Origin: Rhodanobacter sp. MP7CTX1
Lineage (GTDB): Bacteria; Pseudomonadota; Gammaproteobacteria; Xanthomonadales; Rhodanobacteraceae
Reading direction: 5' to 3'
Length of the DNA stretch: 64,000 bases
Assembly (NCBI RefSeq): GCF_014205795.1
Contig: NZ_JACHCN010000010.1
Span: 78,072 to 142,071 of the forward strand
Shown: one piece after another, positions 27,804-36,332 of the stretch
Layout of the letters: each line of letters starts with the position of its first letter
How positions within the stretch are numbered: position 1 is the first letter of the stretch
The notes under the pieces: generated by a model
Seen by the model: the letters and a program-made list of their open reading frames with translations, nothing else
Told to the model about the DNA's origin: nothing
The model's database searches: none
Program-made: the position numbers and the translations under genes

Positions 27804-27902
27804 TTGTGCAGGGACGCGGATGCGGCGCTTTATCGAGCCAAACGCGGCGGACGCAATCGCGTCATCGCCGATACCGAGGACGAGAACCTGGTCGACGTCT
27901 GA
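27804..27902 (+). pseudogene. Remnant of a GGDEF (diguanylate cyclase) domain C terminus
   Basis: Read on the plus strand, this stretch encodes about 32 residues, including DADAALYRAKRGGRNRV, then a stop. This is the typical end of a GGDEF domain (ADxALYxAKxxGRNxV). No start codon, GGDEF motif or upstream sensor sequence can be found in the preceding 140 nt, so it is the tail of a lost gene. The rest of the interval 27659-28106 shows nothing recognisable. Confidence 0.65.
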
Positions 27903-28106
27903 AACGCCTGGACGACGCACTTCTCTGGCGCGCACGACGCATCCCGGCAGATCGTCGAAAGTTCCATCACCGTTGCCACGGCAGAATCACACGGGTCACA
28001 CTTCATCAACAAACCATCGAGTGCATTAAGTCAGATGTCGTGAGACATGGCTCCCATCGCCTGGCTAGGCTCCCCTCCTCTGCCATGCAATTAGACGGAT
28101 CCCCCC

Positions 28107-28138
28107 AAAGCCCGCAGATTCCCCTTCTGCGGGCTCTT
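28107..28138. terminator. Hairpin between ispA and the sedolisin genes
   Basis: An inverted repeat (AAAGCCCGCAGA, then TCTGCGGGCTCTTT) with a short pyrimidine loop lies 41 nt beyond the stop of the minus-strand sedolisin and 450 nt after ispA. Each strand has only three Ts after the stem, so it may act in either direction. Its position best fits the end of the minus-strand protease unit. Confidence 0.6.
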
Positions 28139-28179
28139 TGTGCCAAAGGCTCCCCTCAAACGCTTGATGCGACGCTCAA

Positions 28180-30537
28180 TCAGGGAACCGACGATGGAGC
28201 AGCAACGCTGACGAGTGCACGCCAGGCGGTCAGCAGGTTGGTCGCATTCACGGAACCCAGTCCCGAGGTAAAGCTCCAACCCGGTTGCGCCGAATAGGCC
28301 GCGTTGCCCGCGGTGTACGTGGTCGGCGAGGCATTCTGACTGGTCAGCCCGACTTGCAGCTGACTCCCCGCTCCCCATGGCGAAATGGTATCGAAGAAAT
28401 AGCAGTTGGCCGTGGTAAACGAGCCCAGATCCTCATAGCACTCGCTGGAGATCGAGCCGCGCGTGATGTTGTGGAACACGCAATTGCCGGTGCCCTTGGT
28501 GCCGTTGTCGGCATTGCAGATACCCAGGCTCGCGGGTACAGGACCGGTCGCATTTCCGTACTCCTTTGCAGCAAGCGCATAGAGCGTGGGAGCGACGTTG
28601 CCCTGATCGACGTTCAGGCCATGCGCGGCAAGCCCCTGATCGATCAGTGCCTGGATGCCCGCAAACATGGGTGTCGCCAATGACGTGCCGCCGCTCAAGG
28701 CGACCGGACTATTGAAGTCGGGCGAGCAGGGGTAGTTCGACGTGCAAGTGATGACCCATGTGTGACCACCGTAGGAGCCCGCGAACAACGAGACATCAGG
28801 CAGGTCGCGCGACTGGTCCTGGGCGGCATTGTGGATCTGCTTCTGCCATGCCGGCTTGGCGTCTACCGACGACGGGCCACCGCTACCGGCCTCAGACGTC
28901 AGGTAGTGGCCAGCGAGATCCCACTGCAGATCGTACGTGCAGAATGCAACACCGTTGCTGAAACCGGCTGCTTTTGCGGCGACCGTGTTGCCGCATGAGT
29001 TGTTCCAGGGGATCTCGGGCACATACGACAGTGCCGATCCACCCACCGCGCTGGGCGGCCTCGCTGCAAAATACGCGCTGGTGGTGCCATCGAGCACATC
29101 AGCCAGGTCGGTGCCGCCCACACCGGTGACGTGCGGCGAGGTGGCGAGCGAACTGGCATCCACGGCTGAATTGCCCTGGCCACCATTGATCAGCCCGCCA
29201 TTGAAGCTCGGGTTGGACCCGCTATCGCCAGTCGCGACAAACACCGAGATGCCTTCCGCATCCGCCTGTGCCCACATCAGATCGATCGCTGTCTTGCTGG
29301 CGCTGTCGGTGAAGTACTCGCCGTAACCGTAGCTCGCGCTGATGATGTCTGGACGCGCGCCGCCGTTGATCAGGTTGCTCGCAGCGATGAATACGCCGCC
29401 AAAAAAGTTGCTGGTGGCAGACACGAAGCCGGGTTCGAAATCGGAACAGCTCGCTACCACGATGTTCGCGCCAGGCGCGATTGCGGTAGCCCATTCGGCA
29501 TCGAGCAGCGTCTCGCCATCGTCTCCACTGTAGCCAAACACCGCATTCGGATCGAAACAGTTGTTTGCTCCACTCGACGGAGCGGGGTTGATCTGCGCGA
29601 AGGTGCCGCCGTACTGGCCGAGATCGAACACGCCGACAAAGTTGTACCAGTCGCCGGGCACCATGTCATTGTCTTCGACCACCGCAATGGTGATGCCCTT
29701 ACCCGTGATGCCGCTGGCGCGGAGAGGCTTGATGCCATACATCGTGGTCATGTCATTCGGCACCAGGCCGCGCTGACCTGGCGCAAAGGTAACCGCCTGT
29801 CCGATAGGGTTGCCGGCAGCCGACGTGCTTTTGTCTACGGGAAAAAAACTCTTCTTCGACGCATCCCATTGGGCGACATTCGACTTCTTGTGGAAGGCCG
29901 TCGCATGCAGGTCAGTCAGCCCCATGACACCCGCCACGACGGGTTGCAGCGCAGACGGGATGCTGATGTCGGTGGCATTGGCGAGGTGCGGGGCTCCCTG
30001 GATCGTATAGATGGCCTCCTGTGTGTGGAACGCCTCGCTCACCTGGGCAGCCGTACCGCTGAAATCAATCTGCGTCTTGTTCGGGTAGACGCTGTTGACC
30101 GTAAAGCCCTGCGAACTCAACCAGGCGGTTACCGCCGCGACGTCGCTGTCGACAACGCCGAACGCCTCGCCAAACTGCCCGGGCGTCAGCCACTGCTGGA
30201 ACCGGGAAGACTGGGGATTGTGCTGGTTGGCAATCAGCTGCTCCATCGCTGCCTGACGCGCCGCACTGGGCTTGAGCACAAGCTGCAAATGATTCATGCC
30301 AGTCGAGCCAGCAAGTGGGGTGCTGGCTTGTGCCCGCCCGAGCATGCCCAGATGCGTATTCGAAATGGCGGTGACGTCGCCGTTGATGACGGCGCGCGTA
30401 ACCCTCGGCGCTTCCGAAACGCTGATGCCCGCCAGCGCGTTGCTGGCTGAAGCGGGTGACTGCGCAAACGACATCCCGGGGGCACCGGCAAGTGCTGCAG
30501 CAATGTACGCGCTCAATATGAAATGCCGCTGTTTCAT
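28180..30537 (-). CDS. Secreted S53 (sedolisin/pro-kumamolisin) peptidase, intact active site
   Basis: A 785-residue secreted serine-carboxyl peptidase, a class usually active at acid pH. A signal peptide (1-25) is followed by a pro-kumamolisin activation domain (about 80-210) and the S53 catalytic domain (about 255-780). The catalytic Glu342 and Asp346 are in GETLLDAEWATAIAPG, the oxyanion Asp438 in VATGDSGS, and the nucleophile Ser619 in SGGTSLATPMF. The C-terminal calcium region reads QPGWSFTSGLGSVN, with Ser where many homologues have Asp. It lies 52 nt downstream of a close paralogue with the same layout. Confidence 0.93.
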   Translation of the reverse strand: MKQRHFILSAYIAAALAGAPGMSFAQSPASASNALAGISVSEAPRVTRAVINGDVTAISNTHLGMLGRAQASTPLAGSTGMNHLQLVLKPSAARQAAMEQLIANQHNPQSSRFQQWLTPGQFGEAFGVVDSDVAAVTAWLSSQGFTVNSVYPNKTQIDFSGTAAQVSEAFHTQEAIYTIQGAPHLANATDISIPSALQPVVAGVMGLTDLHATAFHKKSNVAQWDASKKSFFPVDKSTSAAGNPIGQAVTFAPGQRGLVPNDMTTMYGIKPLRASGITGKGITIAVVEDNDMVPGDWYNFVGVFDLGQYGGTFAQINPAPSSGANNCFDPNAVFGYSGDDGETLLDAEWATAIAPGANIVVASCSDFEPGFVSATSNFFGGVFIAASNLINGGARPDIISASYGYGEYFTDSASKTAIDLMWAQADAEGISVFVATGDSGSNPSFNGGLINGGQGNSAVDASSLATSPHVTGVGGTDLADVLDGTTSAYFAARPPSAVGGSALSYVPEIPWNNSCGNTVAAKAAGFSNGVAFCTYDLQWDLAGHYLTSEAGSGGPSSVDAKPAWQKQIHNAAQDQSRDLPDVSLFAGSYGGHTWVITCTSNYPCSPDFNSPVALSGGTSLATPMFAGIQALIDQGLAAHGLNVDQGNVAPTLYALAAKEYGNATGPVPASLGICNADNGTKGTGNCVFHNITRGSISSECYEDLGSFTTANCYFFDTISPWGAGSQLQVGLTSQNASPTTYTAGNAAYSAQPGWSFTSGLGSVNATNLLTAWRALVSVAAPSSVP

Positions 30538-30589
30538 GATGAAACCTCAAGATAGGTCGATCAAAGGTGGATGCCTGAGCGTCTCGGCG

Positions 30590-32920
30590 TTATGGCGAAA
30601 CCGGTGCGTGAACATAGGCTCGCCAGGCGGTCAACAGATTCCCGACATTCACCGAACCCAGGCCCGTAGCGAAGCTCCAGCCGGGCTGGGCTGCATAAGC
30701 TTCGTTGTTCACCCCGTAACTCGTGGGCGCTCCATTGATCGTGGTCAATCCCAGGGTTTCGACGCCATACCCATAAGGATCGAGCGAACCGTAGAAATAG
30801 CAGTTGGAGGTGTCAGCCCCGCCTTGAAAGCTTATGCACTGCGTAGAGATCGACCCGCGCGTGGTGTTGTGAAAGACACAATTCGCCGTACCGTTGTTAC
30901 CGTTATCGGCGTTGCATGCTGCAAGGCTCGCCGGTGCCGGGCCAGTGGGGCCGCCGTATTCCTGCGCGGCGAGCGCATACAGTGTCGGCGCGGCATTGCC
31001 CTGATCTGCCGTTAGACCACTCATCGCAATGCCCTGGTCAATCAATGCCTGGACGCCCGCGAACATCGGTGCAGCCAGCGAATTGGCGGTGATCAGCAAT
31101 GGTGCTCCTGCAGTGAAGTTCGGCGTGCATGGGTTGTAACCGGAGCAAATAACGAGGCCGGTGTCGCCGGCGTACGAGCCACCGAAAAGCGACACGTCCG
31201 GCACGTCGCGCGACTGGTCCTGCGCGGCGTTGTAGACGATGCGCTGCCAGGCCGGTTTACTGTCCACCACCGAGGCGCCACCGCCGGTTGCGACCGACGT
31301 TACATAATTGGCGTTGGGATCCTGCGTGAGCAGCAACTTACACAAGCTGAGTGCACTCGAAAAGCCATTGGCCTTGGCAACCACGCTGTTGCCGCAGGAA
31401 TTGTTCCAGGGAATCTCCGGCACGTAACCTAGCGCGCTCCCGTATACGGCGTTCGGCGTGCTGCTGAAGTATTGACTGGTGGTGCCGTCCAGCTCATCCG
31501 CAAGATCGGTCCCGCCCACCGCGGTTACGTAGGGCGAGCTGGCGACGGAAGCCACCGACGGGCCTGACGCGGTGATGGTGCTCCCGCTGAAATCCGCATT
31601 GGTGCCGGAGCCACCCGTGCCAGTGAACACCGATATGCCCTCGGAGTCCGCTTGCGCCGTCACCAGGTCGATCGCCGTCTTGCTAGCGCTATCTGTCTGG
31701 TCCTCAGCGTAGTAGCCGGGGTAGTTGAAGCTCACGATGTCCGGCCGAATAGCTCCATTGACCAGATTGGTGGTCGCGATGAACAGGCCGCCGTAGACAT
31801 TCGGGGTGGCGGGTTGGAACGTGCTCGTAAAGCTCGAGCAGTAGGCGACCTCGATACGTGCCCCCGGCGCGATGGCTGTGGCCGCCTCCAGATCTTCAGC
31901 CGACGAATAGTTTTCGGACGGTTGACCGGACTGCTGGCCAGCGTAGCAATTGTTTAGCGCGCCCACCTGAGGCGTGAACTGCCGGAACGTGCCTCCAAAG
32001 ATGCCCAGTTGGAACTGACTGACAAAATTGCTCCAGTCGCCCGGCAACGCCGGTGAAACTTCAACGAGAGCGATGGTGATGCCCTTTCCGGTCACGCCGT
32101 GCTGGCGGATGGTGGAGATCCCATACATTTTGGCAAGGTCGTAGGGCACCAGGCCTCTGGTGCCACGCAATCCCCCCGGGCCTACAGTCATCGCATGCGC
32201 TTGTGACGCCGCGGCGCCAGCCAGGTCGAACCGATGAGTGGCAGGGTTCCACTTTGCGGCGGAAGGCACCGTAGGTTTGGTCCCTGGGCGCTCGCTCAGA
32301 CCCACCACTCCGGCAATGACCGGCTGCAACGCTGCCGGCACACTGATATCGGCAGCATTGGCGAGGTAAGAGCTGCCATCCCTGAGCTTGTAGACGTTTT
32401 CCTGGGTGTTGAAGGCCTGGTTGACCTGCGCCGCGGTACCGCTGAAATCGATCTGCATCTTGTTCGGGTAAACGCCATTGACGGTAAACCCTGCGGAGGT
32501 AAGCCAGCTCGTTATCGCCGCAATGTCGCCATCTACAACACCGAATGCCTCACCAAACTGCTGCGGCGTCAGCCAATGTTGAAATTGAGCTGACTCGGGA
32601 TTGTGTTGATTGGTGATGTTGGCCGCCAGCTGTGCCGTGCGCGGCGCGCTGCGCTGGAGCACCAGTTGAAGATGGTTCATCGCGGTCGAGCTCGACAACG
32701 ACGTACTCGAAGTTGCCTGAGCAACAACGCCCTGCGGATGCGTTTTCGGAATCGTCACCAAGCGGCTGCCCGTAACTGTCTGAGTAACCCGCGCAGCTTC
32801 GTTGACGCTCATGGCAGCGGTAGCTGATCCATCACTCGCCGGCTGCGCTTGCAGCAAGCCAGGTACGCCAATCAGCGCTGCGGCGATGGCCGCGCCGAGA
32901 ATGAAAGAGTGTTGCTTCAT
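30590..32920 (-). CDS. Secreted S53-family paralogue with degenerate active site
   Basis: The 776-residue paralogue of the neighbouring sedolisin has the same signal peptide, propeptide and domain order, and near-identical blocks such as WLTPQQFGEAFGVVD and PEIPWNNSCGN. Aligned on ATAIAPGA, the catalytic Glu is Ser339 while the Asp (Asp343) remains. The oxyanion Asp is Gly437 (TGTGGSGT). Ser614 remains, but the usual GGTS context is now TANS. Proteolysis by the sedolisin mechanism is therefore unlikely. The ATG at 32920 follows GGGG; a longer frame upstream lacks a signal peptide context. The reading frame is otherwise intact. Confidence 0.9.
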   Translation of the reverse strand: MKQHSFILGAAIAAALIGVPGLLQAQPASDGSATAAMSVNEAARVTQTVTGSRLVTIPKTHPQGVVAQATSSTSLSSSTAMNHLQLVLQRSAPRTAQLAANITNQHNPESAQFQHWLTPQQFGEAFGVVDGDIAAITSWLTSAGFTVNGVYPNKMQIDFSGTAAQVNQAFNTQENVYKLRDGSSYLANAADISVPAALQPVIAGVVGLSERPGTKPTVPSAAKWNPATHRFDLAGAAASQAHAMTVGPGGLRGTRGLVPYDLAKMYGISTIRQHGVTGKGITIALVEVSPALPGDWSNFVSQFQLGIFGGTFRQFTPQVGALNNCYAGQQSGQPSENYSSAEDLEAATAIAPGARIEVAYCSSFTSTFQPATPNVYGGLFIATTNLVNGAIRPDIVSFNYPGYYAEDQTDSASKTAIDLVTAQADSEGISVFTGTGGSGTNADFSGSTITASGPSVASVASSPYVTAVGGTDLADELDGTTSQYFSSTPNAVYGSALGYVPEIPWNNSCGNSVVAKANGFSSALSLCKLLLTQDPNANYVTSVATGGGASVVDSKPAWQRIVYNAAQDQSRDVPDVSLFGGSYAGDTGLVICSGYNPCTPNFTAGAPLLITANSLAAPMFAGVQALIDQGIAMSGLTADQGNAAPTLYALAAQEYGGPTGPAPASLAACNADNGNNGTANCVFHNTTRGSISTQCISFQGGADTSNCYFYGSLDPYGYGVETLGLTTINGAPTSYGVNNEAYAAQPGWSFATGLGSVNVGNLLTAWRAYVHAPVSP

Positions 32921-33717
32921 GACGAAACCCCATCGAAAGGTGATCAAAATTGATAGTTCCCCCTGATTCACTTGCGTGAACCTTTGAGTCATGCCGCGCG
33001 CTGGCGGTGCCCCCCCTTGGCACATTCAACCAATGCATGCCCCTGATGTCTCACGACGCGTGATGGCTCCCACACCGGCCACCCGCACCCGCCATCCGAA
33101 TCGACAGACTCTCCCCTGCTCTGCGACCTTCCCCAAACGTGGCGAGATGGCCGAGTGTCTGCTTAACGCAGTGGCTCATCAATAGGAGACAGCGATGCAT
33201 TTATCTCTCTGATGTAAGTGCATCACCTGTCAAGTCACTACCAACGACGCTGGTACCCCCTGTCGTCGTTGCATTGGCTAGCCACGGCAGCGGTTACCTC
33301 GCCACCGGACGCCTTGTGCGCAGGTAGGCAGCGGTTGTCACGGCAGAACGAGCGAGCGCAGCCCGCATTCGGATCGAGGGCATCCCGCGCAAGGCCATCG
33401 CTGAGCACGTCGCCGTCATACCCCAAAAACAGGTGACCGTCAGGGAACGAGCCGCCTTACTCAACACGCGGACCGCCGGAGTCGCCGCGTCAACGATGCC
33501 TGCAGATACTGGCGACGCACAGAATCTGCCCTTCGTCGCCGCCGACCGATGGCCTTACTGGCCTCCACAGAAAAAGCCACCCAACGGATCGACCACGAGC
33601 GCGCTGCAGGGCGGCGACGATCATGATGCTCGTCCTCAATCGCACTGGCCTGATCCAGGACAATCACTGCCGAGCGGTAGATTCTGGCGCGCATGACGCG
33701 CCTTCATTGGCAGAGCG
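32921..33717. other. Gene-free interval upstream of the sedolisins
   Basis: About 800 nt with only short, non-conserved open frames on either strand. The part nearest 32920 must hold the promoter of the sedolisin pair, but no convincing -10/-35 pair stands out. No tRNA, repeat or gene fragment is recognised. It marks the transition from the chromosomal backbone to the mosaic region. Confidence 0.5.
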
Positions 33718-35079
33718 CTATGGTCTGCGCCGTGCAGGTGCCGCGAGTCGCTCCGGAAAGGCGTCCAGCGCTGCGCGCCAGCCCAGCTGGAACCGCGTCC
33801 GCGTGTCGAAACGTCGCATGAGTTCGGCGATACGTCGATTTAGTGTCGCAATGGAGATCCCGGTCTCGTAAACAATGGCCTTGTCGTTCAGCCCTGCCGC
33901 CAGCAATGGAATCATTTGTGCGGCCACCTCCGACACCTGCGTATCAGGCTTGCCCGTCGCCATCGCCCCCGTTCGCGTAAACGCGATGGGCGTGGCCCGA
34001 GCCCAGGTCATTTCAAAGAGTTCATAAAGCGCGTTCAGCAATGAAGGTGCCCGCACCAGCAACGTGGGTCCTCCCTGGTCCTCGACATTCAGGGGGATGA
34101 GGGCGATGCGTCGGTCCACAACAATCATCTTGATGGGCAAGACCGGAAAAACTCGTGCCTCCTCGCCCCGTTTTACCTCGGATTGCAGTGTGGCCAGTGC
34201 GCCCGGCAGCGCAATGTATCCAGCGTCGGAAATGCTTCTAGTGCGAACGCCTAAACGCACCTCCGGCCGGCTGGCATCCTTGCGATACAGCCAGGGCGCA
34301 CGCTGGAAGCCAATCACCTCCTCCTGCACGGTTTGGCGCAACTGAGCCAGAATCTGACCCAAAGCTGCGTAGCTCGTAATCACCTCCACCGGCTGTTCTG
34401 GGTCTCTGGCACTCGCTGAATTTGCAGCCTGCTTTTTTAATTCGGGTATGGCCGAGCGCGCACGCTCAAGAACGACTTGGCGCTGGCCGACCAGAGCTTC
34501 GATGGCAAGCTCCGGTGGTACGGGGATGTATCGTCGGGGTCGCTCCGGCGAATGGGATGCCAACCCTTTGGAAGCTATGCCATCAAGCAGCTGCTGCGAC
34601 TTGCGTGGCGTCAGGACAAGCGCATTGGCAATCTCTTTGGCGGTTGCTATGCCGTGAGTCAGAAGAGTGCGATAGGCACTCTCTTCCAACTCATCGATGC
34701 CAAGTGCCTCCAGGGGACGCTGGCCAGCTGCCGCAATGCGCAGCTTGCCAGGCGAATGCAGGTCGCGCGTGGTGGAGGACTGTCTGTTTTGCAGGCCCTC
34801 CCGCTCGGCGGCTTTCTCCACTCTGCGGCGCTCGCCTGGATCGACACCCGAGGCCAGCATCGCGCGTGCCTCGTCTCTTTTCTTGCGGGCAACCTTCAGG
34901 CTGGTATCCGGATAGGCGCCAAGGGCCAGCCGCTTCTCCCGGCCGTCAAAACGGTATTTCAGGCGCCACAATTTGCCGCCGCCGGGCGCGACTTCGATAT
35001 ACAAACCACCTCCGTCAAAAAGCTTTCTTGCCTTGCCTGCCGGCTTCGCTTTGAGAATCGCCTTGTCCTCAAGTGGCAT
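33718..35079 (-). CDS. Chimera: integrase arm-binding domain fused to TrmB/LuxR-type regulator
   Basis: A 453-residue open frame. Residues 1-95 match the N-terminal arm-DNA-binding domain (DUF4102) of P4-type integrases: KARKLFDGGGLYIEV, GREKRLALGAYPDTSL and ASGVDPGERRR. No catalytic tyrosine-recombinase domain follows. From about residue 115 the sequence is a TrmB-like winged helix (LEALGIDELEESAYRTLL), a middle ligand-type region, and a C-terminal LuxR-like HTH (MIPLLAAGLNDKAIVYETG, then ATLNRRIAELMRRF). The ATG at 35079 has GGAG 5-6 nt upstream. The intact integrase at 46253-47470 has a closely similar N terminus. The fusion probably arose by recombination joining an integrase start to a resident regulator. 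Confidence 0.78.
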   Translation of the reverse strand: MPLEDKAILKAKPAGKARKLFDGGGLYIEVAPGGGKLWRLKYRFDGREKRLALGAYPDTSLKVARKKRDEARAMLASGVDPGERRRVEKAAEREGLQNRQSSTTRDLHSPGKLRIAAAGQRPLEALGIDELEESAYRTLLTHGIATAKEIANALVLTPRKSQQLLDGIASKGLASHSPERPRRYIPVPPELAIEALVGQRQVVLERARSAIPELKKQAANSASARDPEQPVEVITSYAALGQILAQLRQTVQEEVIGFQRAPWLYRKDASRPEVRLGVRTRSISDAGYIALPGALATLQSEVKRGEEARVFPVLPIKMIVVDRRIALIPLNVEDQGGPTLLVRAPSLLNALYELFEMTWARATPIAFTRTGAMATGKPDTQVSEVAAQMIPLLAAGLNDKAIVYETGISIATLNRRIAELMRRFDTRTRFQLGWRAALDAFPERLAAPARRRP

Positions 35080-35921
35080 CGAGACTCCGTGGGGTCGACC
35101 CGTGATTATTCGAATGATGCCCCCATCGTGCCCCCACATCAATCCATGGCAAGGGGGAGTGGCTATAGTTATGGGGAGGCTTGCCATGCGCAATTTCGTA
35201 AAAGCGGACTGCATTCATCGTCATTCCTTGGACTTGGTTGGACAGGACCGCGATGCCATCGTCTCTGCTGACACGCTCACCGGGCGAGACGACGAATCGC
35301 ATGTGTGTGACCGGTGTATCGCCGGAGATAAATTGCGTCTGGATCGGTGGCTATATAGGTTGCTTGCATGAGGGCACTCCCGCACCAACGGCTTGGGGAA
35401 TCGGCGAGCAGTCGTTGCTGGTCTGCATTCAAGAAACCACGAACCAAAATTGGCGCAAGCCAGCCCGCAAGCGCATTGAATCAATGCGCTGGAAACCGGG
35501 GGTTGCTACGCAGTGGGCAGGCCAGACCTGACCGAGTGATCGTTCTTTCGGCGAAGTCACACGAGGGATAGCGCGCGGCCGCGTGCTTCAATGTCGTGGT
35601 CGCGACTCTTCTCTGCCAGCGAATCGCATCAAATAGGTCGATGTGGCCAACCATCGGCCGCGCTAGTGACGGGTGGAGACTTATTTCATGTCCTCCCCGG
35701 ACTTTGCGAGGACTTCTTCATTGGGCGGAAAGTGTGCGAGCACCGCTCTGAGAGACCGCCCAGTCCAGCGTCGACGCAGTGGCATATAAGTCGGACGGCC
35801 CAATCCAAAATGGTATCGACTCTGCGATCTCCCTCATCAACAGGAGCTAGGTGATCTGACTGGCTGGCCAAGACGCTATTCTCTTCAGACGCTGATCGGG
35901 GCGTGACCCGCGAGACTTGCC
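35080..35921. other. Gene-poor interval with possible decayed attachment sequence
   Basis: No convincing gene is seen in these 840 nt. Just upstream of the chimera (35106-35136) the sequence has two close copies of a CCCCCAT/CGTGCCCCC-like motif of the kind often found before DUF4102 integrases. The stretch GGTGGCTAT at 35346-35354 equals the last nine bases of the tRNA-Met acceptor/CCA end (plus-strand sense), at a distance from the integrase start similar to that of the intact tRNA-integrase pair. Nine bases alone could be chance. Confidence 0.35.
35470..35490. repeat. 21-bp palindrome
   Basis: AGCGCATTGA, one central A, then TCAATGCGCT form a perfect 10-bp inverted repeat around one base. 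No T-tract follows on either strand, so it looks more like a protein-binding operator than a terminator. No adjacent gene explains it. Confidence 0.5.
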
Positions 35922-36290
35922 TTGTTCGACCAACCCATCGTCATGCTCGATTTCGAGACCACAGGCCTAAGCGCCGCCGCTGGCGACCGCATTACCGAGG
36001 TGGCAGCCCTACGCATCGTCGATGGCGCGGTGACCGAGCGGTACGTGACGCTGATTAATTGCGGCGTACGCATCCCGCCGTTCGTAACCTCGCTGACGGG
36101 CATCACGCAACGAATGGTCGACAGCGCCCCACCGGTGGCGCAAGTGATTCCGCAACTGCTGGATTTCATCGGCGACGACATGCTGGCCGCCCACAACGCC
36201 AGCTTCGACGCCCGGTTCCTGCTTGCCGAAAGCCAGCGACAGGGACTCACGCCGCGCCACTGTGCCCGAACCGGGCTCGTCGCGCGTTGC
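35922..36290 (+). pseudogene. Truncated DnaQ-like 3'-5' exonuclease
   Basis: The first ~115 residues are a DEDDh exonuclease start. They contain the first acidic motif in VMLDFETTGLSAAAGDRITE, the second-motif region LTGITQRMVDSAPP, and DDMLAAHNASFDARFL for motif II. Similarity stops near 36270-36290, just before the hipA stop at 36333. The third motif (HxAxxDA) is absent, so the protein would be inactive. The apparent start is TTG at 35922 without a clear ribosome site. The frame stays open to 36953, but that part is antisense to hipA. Confidence 0.75.
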
Positions 36291-36332
36291 TTCGGGCACC
36301 GCCAAAGATTCGTCAGCCGGCTTTCACTTCCT

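Noticed and set aside
33140..33190. A possible tRNA-Leu-like stretch (GAGATGGCCGAGTGTCTG)
   Set aside because: No pairing acceptor stem, anticodon arm or T loop could be built around it.
35238..35531. A 97-codon plus-strand open frame in the mosaic region
   Set aside because: No motif, no ribosome site, and it runs through the palindrome at 35470-35490; judged to be chance.
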